In this document: piece by piece, positions 34,987 to 44,315 of the stretch
Layout of the letters: every line of letters starts with the position of its first letter
How positions within the stretch are numbered: position 1 is the stretch's first letter
DNA from: Lacticaseibacillus pabuli
GTDB lineage: Bacteria > Bacillota > Bacilli > Lactobacillales > Lactobacillaceae
Length of the DNA stretch: 64,000 nt
NCBI RefSeq assembly: GCF_028736235.1
Contig: NZ_CP117884.1
Location: 1,364,001 to 1,428,000 of the forward strand
Reading direction: 5' to 3'
The notes under the pieces: generated by a model
What the model was told of the DNA's origin: nothing
Seen by the model: the letters and a program-made list of their open reading frames with translations, nothing else
Database searches by the model: none
Program-made: the position numbers and the translations under genes

Positions 34987-35350
34987 TTGACTGCTCCTTC
35001 TTCGTATCACGCCACTTCTTAATCAGTGGTGTGGTTTCGGGTGACCCCATAATCTTGCTGTCCTTCACCTTCACCTGCAGTTCATCCAGCATGTTGTTTA
35101 CCGTCTCTTGGTTACGCACAGCTGGTGACAGGCTCAAGTGCCGAACAAGCACGAAGTCCCCGCCGCATTCGAGGCCGATAATCCCACAGAAGTTACCGTC
35201 ATCTTGGCGGTAGAGTAACAGCGTGTGCGCATCATCCGTCGTATATAACTGTAGTTCTGTTTGCAGATTACCAAGATCCTTTAGGTCATCCTCATAGGAC
35301 AGAAAACCCATCGCAATCTTCTCATAATCCGGCTTATAGTTTACAAGCAT
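34961..35350 (-). CDS. ribT: RibT-like GNAT-family protein
   Basis: This 129-residue protein matches RibT, a small GNAT-fold acetyltransferase-like protein of Firmicutes, through MLVNYKPDYEKIAMGFLSY and the VRHLSLSPAVRNQ stretch. In Bacillus it is in the riboflavin operon, but its role is unknown. The ATG at 35350 follows AGGTGA; the ATG at 35386 has no site. Here it sits between xerD and scpA. Confidence 0.82.
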   Translation of the reverse strand: MLVNYKPDYEKIAMGFLSYEDDLKDLGNLQTELQLYTTDDAHTLLLYRQDDGNFCGIIGLECGGDFVLVRHLSLSPAVRNQETVNNMLDELQVKVKDSKIMGSPETTPLIKKWRDTKKEQSNAADPSAK

Positions 35351-35408
35351 TTCTGTTTCACCTACTTCTAAGCACCAATTTACCATATTTAGGCATCAAC
35401 AACCAGCC

Positions 35409-36290
35409 CTAGCCGCGCGGATGTGTTTTGTGGTAAACCGCAGCGATATGGCTCGTTGACATGTGCGTGTAGAGCTGAGTGGTACTCACATCCGCGTGGC
35501 CGAGGATTTCCTGTACAATGCGCAAGTCGGCCCCGTTCTCTAACAAGGTCGTGGCAAAGGAGTGTCGCAGTGTGTGTGGCGTGACATCCTTGTCGATTCC
35601 CGCGGCGTTAATGTCGACCTTGAGATTCTTCCAAATTCCCTGGCGCGTGAGCTTGCGGCCGTGAAAATTCACGAAAACTTCTGGCGGATTCGGCTGGCGA
35701 ATCAATTGTGGCCGTGAATTCGTCAAATAAGACTGCACCCAGCCACTCGCCTGATCACTGATGGGCACGAGACGTTCCTTATCCCCCTTACCAATGACCT
35801 GAATCAGGCTCATCGACAAGTGCAGCTGGTCAAGGCGCAGGTTCACCACTTCGGACACCCGCATGCCGGTCGCATACATGAGTTCGAAAATGGCCCGGTT
35901 CCGCAGTCCCAAGGGTTTGCCAGTATCTGGAACAGCCAACAACGCATTAACCTCGTCCCCCGTCAGCACCGTTGGCAAGTGACGCGCCGGTTTCGGGGAA
36001 TCAATTAATTCCATGGGATTGCTGGTGACAACACCCTGCCGCAGCATGTATTTGTAAAACTTGCGTAGCGCCGACTGCTCGCGCGCCATACTCGTTGCGG
36101 ACAATTCGGTCGCTTCATGCTGGAAGAAGGCTAACATATCGCCGTTATCGACCGGTAGCGTGGTCATGCCCGCATTATCAAGCCACTTCTCGAACCGTTT
36201 AAGATCGCGTTGGTACGAATCCTGCGTTGCCTGAGCCAAGCCGCGTTCAGCATCCAGATAGTGGACAAAATCTGCAATTAAATCGTTCAC
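35409..36290 (-). CDS. xerD: Tyrosine recombinase XerD
   Basis: This 293-residue site-specific recombinase resolves chromosome dimers at dif with a partner recombinase. It has the SAM-like core-binding N-domain and all catalytic residues: R144 (TGMRVSE), K168, H239 and R242 (HTLRH), H265 (LGH) and Y274. The start is GTG after GGAGG. The chromosomal context, next to scpA/scpB, sets it apart from phage integrases. Confidence 0.95.
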   Translation of the reverse strand: MNDLIADFVHYLDAERGLAQATQDSYQRDLKRFEKWLDNAGMTTLPVDNGDMLAFFQHEATELSATSMAREQSALRKFYKYMLRQGVVTSNPMELIDSPKPARHLPTVLTGDEVNALLAVPDTGKPLGLRNRAIFELMYATGMRVSEVVNLRLDQLHLSMSLIQVIGKGDKERLVPISDQASGWVQSYLTNSRPQLIRQPNPPEVFVNFHGRKLTRQGIWKNLKVDINAAGIDKDVTPHTLRHSFATTLLENGADLRIVQEILGHADVSTTQLYTHMSTSHIAAVYHKTHPRG

Positions 36291-36305
36291 GGCTTCGCCT
36301 CCTCA

Positions 36306-37211
36306 TTAATCCTCGCTGTCAGTCTCTTCCTCAGCATCCGTTGCCTGCTTGTCCTGAGCAACCAGGGCCAAGTAGCCATCTTCCTTGGTAATCAGACGTG
36401 CCTTAAGCAAATGGCCTTCTGCCCGCTTAAACGCACCCTTGCTAATGTCGAGCTGGGCCTTGATGTCTTCTGGGTCACTCTTATCCGTCAGCCACATCCG
36501 GCCGTCCCCATTGTGCTGCATCATCGCCAGCAACATCGCGGCATCGTCATCAATGGCCTCGTAAGCGCGTGGCTTAAGTGACAAGTTAAGGCTACCTTCA
36601 TCACGGATGCCAATAACACGGGCGTTCAGAATCTGACCCAAACGTGGTTCCTGGTCGCGTTCGCTAGGGTGAATGAAGCCAATTTGACGGTCTTCGGTGA
36701 ACACAAAAGTCCCGACCTTCTTCAGCAAGTAGGCTGTTGCGACGACGTCCTTGTTCTTCATCTCATCGCCGGCGCGGTGTGACAACTGCTGGAACAAAGA
36801 GGCATCGGCTAGGTCAGCCCACAAACGGTGTTTCTTGTCGATGTTCAAGCGCACCATCAGCTGATCACCGCGGTGTGGCCACAAGTAGCTCTCAAGTGGC
36901 AATTGGTCGAGGCTGACAACGATATCCTTGTCTTCTAGCCCAACGTCAACGAAGACACCGAGGTCCCGGCGTGTCTGAACAACGGTGCAAAATGCGTATT
37001 CAGAATGCGAAATCTTAGGCAGCTTGTAGGAAAAGCGCGGGTTGTGGTGCTCATCCTCGTAAGCGAAGCCGTGCACGGTATCACCGATTGCGGGCACATT
37101 TTCAAACTGTTCTTTGTTGCAAGGCATCGTGACATTATCGTATTGCACAAAAATGTCGTCATCGTTAACGTCAGAAACCTTAGCGTCAATAAATTGACCA
37201 TTAAAATCCAT
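36306..37211 (-). CDS. cvfB: CvfB-like S1-domain RNA-binding protein
   Basis: This 301-residue protein has three tandem S1 domains and a C-terminal winged helix (about 230-290), the plan of CvfB/YitL, which binds RNA and influences virulence and stress genes in staphylococci. ATG 37211 is preferred because AGAGG lies 8 bases before it; an ATG at 37262 would add 17 residues. It ends 15 bases before xerD. Its 5' flank is the strongly structured region described separately. Confidence 0.9.
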   Translation of the reverse strand: MDFNGQFIDAKVSDVNDDDIFVQYDNVTMPCNKEQFENVPAIGDTVHGFAYEDEHHNPRFSYKLPKISHSEYAFCTVVQTRRDLGVFVDVGLEDKDIVVSLDQLPLESYLWPHRGDQLMVRLNIDKKHRLWADLADASLFQQLSHRAGDEMKNKDVVATAYLLKKVGTFVFTEDRQIGFIHPSERDQEPRLGQILNARVIGIRDEGSLNLSLKPRAYEAIDDDAAMLLAMMQHNGDGRMWLTDKSDPEDIKAQLDISKGAFKRAEGHLLKARLITKEDGYLALVAQDKQATDAEEETDSED

Positions 37212-37286
37212 TATATATACCTCTTTGTGTTTACTTTCATCGGGAGACACAGCTTGGTTCATACTCCCACCATTAAATGCTATGTA

Positions 37287-37309
37287 GATAGGGCGGTTTG
37301 CGCCCTATC
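37287..37309. repeat. Hairpin GATAGGGCG/CGCCCTATC
   Basis: A perfect 9-base-pair inverted repeat with a GTTTG loop, 25 bases before the longer cvfB frame starts. No T tract follows on either strand, so it is probably not a terminator. Confidence 0.7.
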
Positions 37310-37336
37310 GATTATATGCTATTTGGGAAATTTAAA

Positions 37337-37355
37337 ACAGTGTGCGGAGGGGCGC
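37337..37355 (+). repeat. 19-base direct repeat, copy 1
   Basis: ACAGTGTGCGGAGGGGCGC, matching the copy at 37461-37479 at 17 of 19 positions. Its last seven bases form the outer stem of the long hairpin at 37349-37449. Confidence 0.7.
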
Positions 37356-37449
37356 GGTTAGAAGTTGAGGACTAACGGGATAATGGTTTAAGCCAGCGGT
37401 TTTTGCTGGGTTAGACCATTATCTTGTTAGCCGCAGACTTCTGCGCCCC
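37349..37449. other. Long multi-segment hairpin
   Basis: Paired blocks from outside in: GGGGCGC 37349-37355 with 37443-37449; GAAGT 37361-37365 with 37437-37441; CTAAC 37372-37376 with 37426-37430; GATAATGGT 37379-37387 with 37415-37423; CCAGC 37393-37397 with 37405-37409. Together over 30 base pairs with small internal loops, too long and interrupted for a simple terminator. Confidence 0.8.
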
Positions 37450-37460
37450 GGAGCCGTTCT

Positions 37461-37479
37461 ACAGTGTGCGCGGGGGCGC
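37461..37479 (+). repeat. 19-base direct repeat, copy 2
   Basis: ACAGTGTGCGCGGGGGCGC, the second copy of the repeat at 37337-37355, placed just after the long hairpin so that the two copies bracket it. Confidence 0.7.
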
Positions 37480-37538
37480 TCAGGAGCTGAGTCCCTTGCT
37501 GAAGCCCCACCTCACCGTATAGATTAAAAGCATGGATG

Positions 37539-37564
37539 TAATAAGTTGCTCTCGCAACTAATTA
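37539..37564. repeat. Hairpin with TCTC loop
   Basis: TAATAAGTTGC pairs with GCAACTAATTA, with one mismatch, around TCTC. It lies between the two long hairpins. Confidence 0.6.
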
Positions 37565-37566
37565 CT

Positions 37567-37660
37567 GCATGCCGCTAAGTTCGCATGAGTCAGTAAACAC
37601 GCGAGCTTTGCTTCGCAAAATCGCCTGTTAACTGACTCATTGCTTACTAAGCGGCATTGC
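37567..37660. other. Second long hairpin
   Basis: GCATGCCGCTAAGT then CGCATGAGTCAGT (37567-37594) pairs with ACTGACTCATTGC then ACTAAGCGGCATTGC (37631-37660), about 28 base pairs with two single-base bulges and a 36-base apical region that itself contains GCGAGC/GCTTCGC. Confidence 0.8.
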
Positions 37661-37662
37661 AA

Positions 37663-37692
37663 AAAAGAGACCCGCTCCGAAGAGCAGGTCCC
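37663..37692 (-). terminator. pyk terminator
   Basis: On the minus strand an 11-pair stem with G-U pairs (GGGACCTGCTC with GAGCGGGTCTC) is capped by TTCG and followed by T6. Confidence 0.92.
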
Positions 37693-37724
37693 TCACCTAA
37701 TCAAAACAGATTGTTCAGTTTAGA

Positions 37725-39491
37725 TTAGAGGGCGTTAGTAGCACCCTTGTAGACAATACCGCGACGAGAGTCAACGGTGATTACCTGACCATCAGCAATA
37801 GCTGTGGTTGCGTTCTCGGCACCAACGACAACAGGGATACCCATTGCGATACCAACAACAGCGGCGTGGCTAGTAAGACCACCGGCTTCAACAACAACCG
37901 CAGCAGCCTTTTCGATAGCTGGGAGGTAGTCCTTGTCAGTCGTCTTAACAACCAGAACGTCACCCTTCTGCATCTTGGCAACAGCCTCAGCAGCGGAAGT
38001 AGCGATGACAGCCTTACCAACGGTGGTCTGGTCGCCAACACCGGAACCAGAGGTCAGCTTGGAGCCGATCATCTGGACCTTCATAACGTTGGTCGTACCA
38101 GTTTCACCAACTGGAACACCGGCAGTGATCAAGATCAAGTCGCCTTCTTCAGCAAAGCCGAGGTCGGTAGCTTCCTTGGTAGCCAGTTCGAACATTTCAT
38201 CGGTTGATGCTGGCTTCTCAGCAACAACAGGGTAAACACCCCAGTTAACCATCAAACCACGACGAGTAATGTCATCGAAGGTAACGGCAAGGATGTCAGC
38301 CTTAGGACGGTACTTGGAAATCATACGGGCAGTGTAGCCGGAGTTGGTAGCAGCAACAATGGTCTTAACACCAAGGTTACGAGCTGTATCAGCAACAGCC
38401 TGACCAACTGATTCGGTAACGGACTGGTTAGCGTATGTCTGCAATGCGTATGCATCCTGGTCAGTCATAGCCTTTTCAGTGTATTCGTTAATACGTGCCA
38501 TAGCAGCAACAGAGGCTACTGGGTACTTACCATTAGCGGATTCACCAGAAAGCATGGTTGCATCAGTACCATCAAAGACAGCGTTGGCAACGTCGTTAAC
38601 TTCAGCACGGGTAGGACGAGGTTCTTCCTGCATGGAGTCAAGCATCTGGGTAGCCGTGATAACTGGCTTACCAAGCGCGTTGCACTTCTTGATGAGTGAT
38701 TTCTGAACGATTGGGACATGTTCGAATGGAATTTCAACACCCATGTCACCACGAGCAACCATCAAACCATCAGAAACCTTCATGATGTCATCGATGTTGT
38801 CGATACCTTCCTGAGATTCAATCTTAGGGAAGATCTGAACGTATTCAGCGTGCTTTTCTTCGAGCAGTTCGCGAATGTCAAGGACATCCTGAGGCTTACG
38901 TACGAAGGAAGCAGCGATGAACTGGATACCATTGTCGAGACCGAAGCGAATATCGTCCGCATCCTTCTCGGTGATACCAGGCAAGTTGATAGCAACACCA
39001 GGTGCGTTAACACCCTTGCGGCCACCAAGAACACCGTCGTTCTGAACCTTGGTTACGAGTTCGCGGTTCTTCTCATCCTTTTCAGTAATGAGAACGTCAA
39101 TCAAACCATCGTCGAAGAGGACGTGGCCGCCAACGTGCGTATCGTCGTAGAGGCCTGGGTAGGTAACAGCAATCTTGTCTGGGTGACCATCAAGGCTGGC
39201 ATCCATAGAAATACGGAGTACGTCGCCTTCGTGGAGTTCAATCTTGCCGTTTGGTGTGTCCTGAACGGTGGTGCGAATTTCGGCACCCTTCGTGTCAAGC
39301 AGAATACCTACCGTCTTACCGGTGATCTTTTCAGCTTCGTGAACCATGTTCATGCGGCTGAGGTGTTCTTCGTGATCACCATGTGAGAAGTTGAAACGGA
39401 ATACGTTGGCACCCGATTCAATCAACTTAACGATGATATCAACCGTGTTGCTGGCAGGTCCAAGTGTGCTGACGATCTTGGTCTTTTTCAT
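37725..39491 (-). CDS. pyk: Pyruvate kinase
   Basis: This 588-residue enzyme makes pyruvate and ATP from phosphoenolpyruvate and ADP. It has the catalytic barrel (KIVSTLGPAS, FRFNFSHGDHEEH, IFPKIESQEG, MVARGDMGVEIP) and, after residue 475, the extra PEP-utiliser domain with GGLTSHAAVVG that is typical of Bacilli. The ATG follows GGAG. It lies downstream of pfkA with about 65 bases between, so the two form a glycolytic unit. Confidence 0.98.
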   Translation of the reverse strand: MKKTKIVSTLGPASNTVDIIVKLIESGANVFRFNFSHGDHEEHLSRMNMVHEAEKITGKTVGILLDTKGAEIRTTVQDTPNGKIELHEGDVLRISMDASLDGHPDKIAVTYPGLYDDTHVGGHVLFDDGLIDVLITEKDEKNRELVTKVQNDGVLGGRKGVNAPGVAINLPGITEKDADDIRFGLDNGIQFIAASFVRKPQDVLDIRELLEEKHAEYVQIFPKIESQEGIDNIDDIMKVSDGLMVARGDMGVEIPFEHVPIVQKSLIKKCNALGKPVITATQMLDSMQEEPRPTRAEVNDVANAVFDGTDATMLSGESANGKYPVASVAAMARINEYTEKAMTDQDAYALQTYANQSVTESVGQAVADTARNLGVKTIVAATNSGYTARMISKYRPKADILAVTFDDITRRGLMVNWGVYPVVAEKPASTDEMFELATKEATDLGFAEEGDLILITAGVPVGETGTTNVMKVQMIGSKLTSGSGVGDQTTVGKAVIATSAAEAVAKMQKGDVLVVKTTDKDYLPAIEKAAAVVVEAGGLTSHAAVVGIAMGIPVVVGAENATTAIADGQVITVDSRRGIVYKGATNAL

Positions 39492-39555
39492 AAATGAAAA
39501 TGCTCCTTTGACTAAATGTATTTAAATAAGTTGTTACCGTAAATTAATAAGGAAG

Positions 39556-40524
<969 letters not shown>

Positions 40525-40616
40525 TCACGTGATTTCTCGTGGACAAATACATTCGTTCCACACAATCATTAGCTTAACACTTTTCAAAAACAAAGTCGCC
40601 TTTCAGCGCTAGTTTT

Positions 40617-43600
40617 TTAAGGAGTTTGCGATGAATCCGGATTCGGTGAAATTGCAAGCGCTTCAGGCGGCAATAATTCGCCCAGCTGTGCCATTAGGTC
40701 GGCATTAATCAGGACTGAATACCGTGGTTCAAGCAAGAGCCGTTCGGACCCAATCACCACAATCACCTGACTGTCGCCATGGTGCGCAGCGAGAATCCCC
40801 CAGACCTGTTTTTTCATTTCTGCACTTGGATTTGAACCTAGATTCAGAAAGAGCTTTCTTTCGCTCGCCGCAAGCAATGGTTCGGCCGCAGTCACACTCT
40901 GTGCCAGTAGCTTGGGCACGGGTCCGCCCTGCTCTTTGTCGCCGCGCACGCGCATCAGATAAACGGCACCTTGCTTTAGCCCACGTGCCTGCAGGTAGGC
41001 CTCCGGAAAGATCGTCACTTCAGCCTGACCGGATTGATCACTCACGGTCATAAACGCCATACGGTTGCCTGCCTTGGTACTGATAACGCGCACGCTCTCC
41101 GCGAGCACAATTACAGTCACCGTCCGTTGCCCCCCAGCTTGCGCGAGCGGGACACCGCCACGTGCCTGCAATAGTTCCGCGTACTCATCGGCCGGGTTCC
41201 CGTTTAAGTAGAACCCAATCACCTCAGCCTCTGCGCTCAGGACATCCCCGTGCGTCAAATCGCCCGCGTCCATCTTGGGCCAAACTGCCCCAAGAAGGTC
41301 ACGACTACCGCCGGCTAACTGGGCCGCGGCACACATGCCCTGGAGCTGCGCTAGCATTTCGGCACGCCCATACTCCCGACCATCCAGTGCGCCAGCCGCA
41401 ACCAGCGGCCGCAACGCGGTTTCCGTGAGCCACTTATCATCCAGACGTAGCAGGAAGTCCTGAACGCCGGCGAAGTGGCCGTTCTCTTTGCGTTCGGCAA
41501 TGATGGCGTCAATCAAATCACGCCGCAGCCCCTTTAAATTACCCAGGCCCATGCGAATATTGGCACCATCAAGAACAAAGCCGCGACTACTGCGGTCAAT
41601 ATCTGGCCGTAACAAGCGGACGCCCTTTTGCCGCATCTCACCTGCAAAGGCGCCAATCTTGGCACTCGCGCCTAAATTGGCATTGAGTTGCGCAAGGTAG
41701 AAGGCTGCAGGAACGTGAGCTTTAAAGTAGGCCATCTGCACCGCGAGCTTGCCGTATGCCGCCGCGTGACTACGGTTGAACCCGTAGCCAGCAAACCGCT
41801 CGATGTCGTCAAAGATTTGCGCCGCGTCGGTCTCACTGACACCCCGTTGTGCGGCACCCGCCATAAACTTCGGCTTGGCAGCATCGATGACCGCCTGTTT
41901 TTTCTTACTCATCGCACGCCGCAGATCATCCGCTTCGGCCAGCGTTAGACCGCCAATGGAACTCGCGACCTGCATGACTTGTTCTTGGTAGACGATGATG
42001 CCATACGTCGGCGCCAAAATTGGTTCGAGCAAGGGACTGACATATTCGACCTTGCGCTGGCCATGCCGTCTTGCCGCAAATTCATCAATGTATTGCATTG
42101 GTCCCGGACGATACAATGCGGCCACGGCGACCACGTCCTCAAACGACTGTGGCTGCACCTTACGCAGAACGCCACGCATCGGACGACTTTCAAACTGGAA
42201 TACTCCCGTTGTATCGCCCGCCGCGAAGATACCCAGCGTTTTGGGATCATTCAGGTCAATCGTGCGCAGATCAATTGGCTGACCCTGGATGCGTTCATAG
42301 GCGGTCTGCATCATCCGCAGAATGCCAAGGGTGCGCAGACCCAGCACATCAATTTTGAGCAGGCCGACCTTTTCGACCCCCTCTTTGACCATCTGTGTCT
42401 GCACGCCGATGCCAACACTGCTGGTTTCAAGTGCCACCACGTTGGTCAGTGGCCCAGCGGATAGGACAACCCCCGCCGCATGGGTACTAATTGTGCGTTG
42501 AATGCCCTCGAGGCGTTGCGCCGCCCGTAACACACTGGCAGTCAATTTCTCTTTGCCCATCAGCACCGAGACACGCTTGTCCGCCATAATGTCACTCACC
42601 TTGTCCGCATTCCGCGGAATCAAGTGAATCAGTTCATCCAGCTTGTAGGATGGCAGTTCCAGCGCACCAGCGGCATCGCGAATTGCTTGCCGCGCACCGA
42701 AAGTTCCAAAGGCCATGATTTGTGAGCAGTGTTCCCGGCCGTATTTGTCGTACATGTACTGCAGGACCTCCCCGCGCCGGCTGTCCTCGACGTCAAGGTC
42801 AATATCGGGCATCTGGTGGCGGTTCGGATTGAGAAATCGTTCAAATAGCAAATTAAACTGCAGGGGATCCACGGTCGTAATTCCGAGCGCATAAGCAACC
42901 AGTGAGCCCGCAGCCGAACCACGGCCGGGACCGGTCATGATGCCACGCGCTTGCGCAGCGTGGACGATATCCTGCACAATCAAAAAGTAATCATCGAAGC
43001 CCATGTCGTGGATGACACCAAGTTCGCGGTCGAGGCGCTGCTGATAGTCAGAAGCAATGACACCGCCTTGAATCTGACGAAGACCAGTGGTGCTCAACTG
43101 ACGTAAATAGGTCGCCGCGTCGGGTGCCGCGTCATCAGGAATGGGAAAACTAGGCAATTGGGTCTCACCAAACTCAAGCGTAACAGTCGCGGCATCAATC
43201 AAGTCCTGGCAGTTAGTTAGCAACTGCGGCATGCCTGCAGCCTGAATCCGGTCGGCAACTAAATGCGCGTCCGCCAGCAGGTAGTCTGCACGGTCACCCG
43301 TCATTTCTCGGAACTTCTTGCCTGCCTTGATGGCTTGGAGCAGGCGAATCGTCATGGCATCCTGTGCGTCAAGCTCGCGCACATCGCCCAGCGGCACAGC
43401 GGGCCACTGGTGGACTTCAGCAAACCGCAAAAATTCGGCCTGCAGATTAGCTAGCGGCATGCCGATTGCAAAGCGGTCAGGCTGTTTAGCCAGCAGCTTC
43501 TGGGCGTGACTTGCCGCCAAGTTGCCATCACCGGCGGCATATGCTGCCGCGACTAGACCATGCTCAGTGGTAATGCACGCAAGTCCCGTAAAGTCTGGCA

Positions 43601-43913
43601 ATTGGTCAAACGTCGGGTTTTCCGTTAGCTGTAAATATGTACTAATGCGCAGAAGTTGCTGGTACCCCGCGGCGGACAATGCCATCAGGATGAAATCATC
43701 ATCTGCGACGCGCACCTGCATGCCCAGCAGTGGCTTAAGCCCTGCCGCACGCATTGCCGTGTAAAACGGCACGAGATTGGCGACCACATTCACGTCGGTC
43801 AATGCGAGCGCCTGGTAGCCGCGCGCCTTGGCAGCCGCAGCCAGCGTGTTGATTTGAATTGGGGTTGCAAACATTGTTGCCCCAGATAGTACCCGTAATT
43901 GTGCAAACGCCAT
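40617..43913 (-). CDS. dnaE: DNA polymerase III alpha subunit DnaE
   Basis: This 1098-residue polymerase has an N-terminal PHP-like domain, the catalytic palm with PDIDLDVED and GRGSAAGSLVAYALGIT, a thumb and fingers region with HHH motif, and an OB-fold near residue 960. In Firmicutes DnaE extends primers during lagging-strand synthesis while PolC replicates the bulk; the residues of the PHP active site look degenerate. GGAGG precedes the ATG, and a TATAAT element is at 43933-43938. Confidence 0.96.
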   Translation of the reverse strand: MAFAQLRVLSGATMFATPIQINTLAAAAKARGYQALALTDVNVVANLVPFYTAMRAAGLKPLLGMQVRVADDDFILMALSAAGYQQLLRISTYLQLTENPTFDQLPDFTGLACITTEHGLVAAAYAAGDGNLAASHAQKLLAKQPDRFAIGMPLANLQAEFLRFAEVHQWPAVPLGDVRELDAQDAMTIRLLQAIKAGKKFREMTGDRADYLLADAHLVADRIQAAGMPQLLTNCQDLIDAATVTLEFGETQLPSFPIPDDAAPDAATYLRQLSTTGLRQIQGGVIASDYQQRLDRELGVIHDMGFDDYFLIVQDIVHAAQARGIMTGPGRGSAAGSLVAYALGITTVDPLQFNLLFERFLNPNRHQMPDIDLDVEDSRRGEVLQYMYDKYGREHCSQIMAFGTFGARQAIRDAAGALELPSYKLDELIHLIPRNADKVSDIMADKRVSVLMGKEKLTASVLRAAQRLEGIQRTISTHAAGVVLSAGPLTNVVALETSSVGIGVQTQMVKEGVEKVGLLKIDVLGLRTLGILRMMQTAYERIQGQPIDLRTIDLNDPKTLGIFAAGDTTGVFQFESRPMRGVLRKVQPQSFEDVVAVAALYRPGPMQYIDEFAARRHGQRKVEYVSPLLEPILAPTYGIIVYQEQVMQVASSIGGLTLAEADDLRRAMSKKKQAVIDAAKPKFMAGAAQRGVSETDAAQIFDDIERFAGYGFNRSHAAAYGKLAVQMAYFKAHVPAAFYLAQLNANLGASAKIGAFAGEMRQKGVRLLRPDIDRSSRGFVLDGANIRMGLGNLKGLRRDLIDAIIAERKENGHFAGVQDFLLRLDDKWLTETALRPLVAAGALDGREYGRAEMLAQLQGMCAAAQLAGGSRDLLGAVWPKMDAGDLTHGDVLSAEAEVIGFYLNGNPADEYAELLQARGGVPLAQAGGQRTVTVIVLAESVRVISTKAGNRMAFMTVSDQSGQAEVTIFPEAYLQARGLKQGAVYLMRVRGDKEQGGPVPKLLAQSVTAAEPLLAASERKLFLNLGSNPSAEMKKQVWGILAAHHGDSQVIVVIGSERLLLEPRYSVLINADLMAQLGELLPPEALAISPNPDSSQTP

Positions 43914-44018
43914 GTGATCACCTCCTTAAACTATTATATCGGTCTGCGTCCGAAATCACAGCAGGTTTTTAAGCACACGACATTTTCTGTAATTTGAAGT
44001 AATGTCGCGACAAACCTT

Positions 44019-44047
44019 TTGCAAAACCCCCGCCTCCGTGCTAACAT
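44019..44047 (+). promoter_or_regulatory. Promoter of the YjzD-like gene
   Basis: TTGCAA and TAACAT are separated by 17 bases, with TG one base before the -10. The start codon lies 26 bases further. Confidence 0.65.
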
Positions 44048-44072
44048 TTGCACTAGAAAAGAGGGAAAAATT

Positions 44073-44267
44073 ATGCGCTATGTTATGACATTGATCTGGG
44101 GCGTCATCCTCGGACAAGTAATGGGTTTCCTCGCCGGTGCGTTAACCCACACCGACTACAGCCCAATGAGCTCACTGATTTACAGTGCGATTTTTGTACT
44201 CCTTCTGTTTATCCTGCCAGTTATCATGAAGCACTTTGCGACAACTGATCAAACAGAGACCAAGTAA
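44073..44267 (+). CDS. YjzD-like DUF2929 small membrane protein
   Basis: This 64-residue peptide has two hydrophobic helices (RYVMTLIWGVILGQVMGFLA and SLIYSAIFVLLLFILPVIM) and a short polar tail, matching DUF2929/YjzD of unknown function. AGAGGG precedes the ATG at 44073; the frame could extend to 44019 but promoter elements overlap that part. It is a one-gene plus-strand unit with promoter and terminator. Confidence 0.8.
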   Translation: MRYVMTLIWGVILGQVMGFLAGALTHTDYSPMSSLIYSAIFVLLLFILPVIMKHFATTDQTETK

Positions 44268-44276
44268 ATAAAAAAT

Positions 44277-44312
44277 GCGCGACGACCAATTTGGCCGCCG
44301 CGCTATTTTTTT
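44277..44312. terminator. Bidirectional terminator
   Basis: GCGCGACGACCAA pairs with TTGGCCGCCGCGC, partly as G-U pairs, followed by a T7 run on the plus strand. It serves the YjzD-like gene and may serve the convergent lipoprotein gene. Confidence 0.8.
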
Positions 44313-44315
44313 GAC

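Larger units (their letters stand above)
37212..37724. other. Structured intergenic region between cvfB and pyk
   Basis: No coding sequence is evident in this 513-base gap. It contains at least four inverted repeats besides the pyk terminator, plus a 19-base direct repeat, so most of its bases could be paired as RNA. It could be a structured RNA, a long leader for cvfB, or a mobile palindromic repeat. The component structures are listed separately. Confidence 0.6.

Noticed and set aside
37287-37660. CRISPR array
   Set aside because: The repeats here are inverted or present in only two copies, with no regular spacers.
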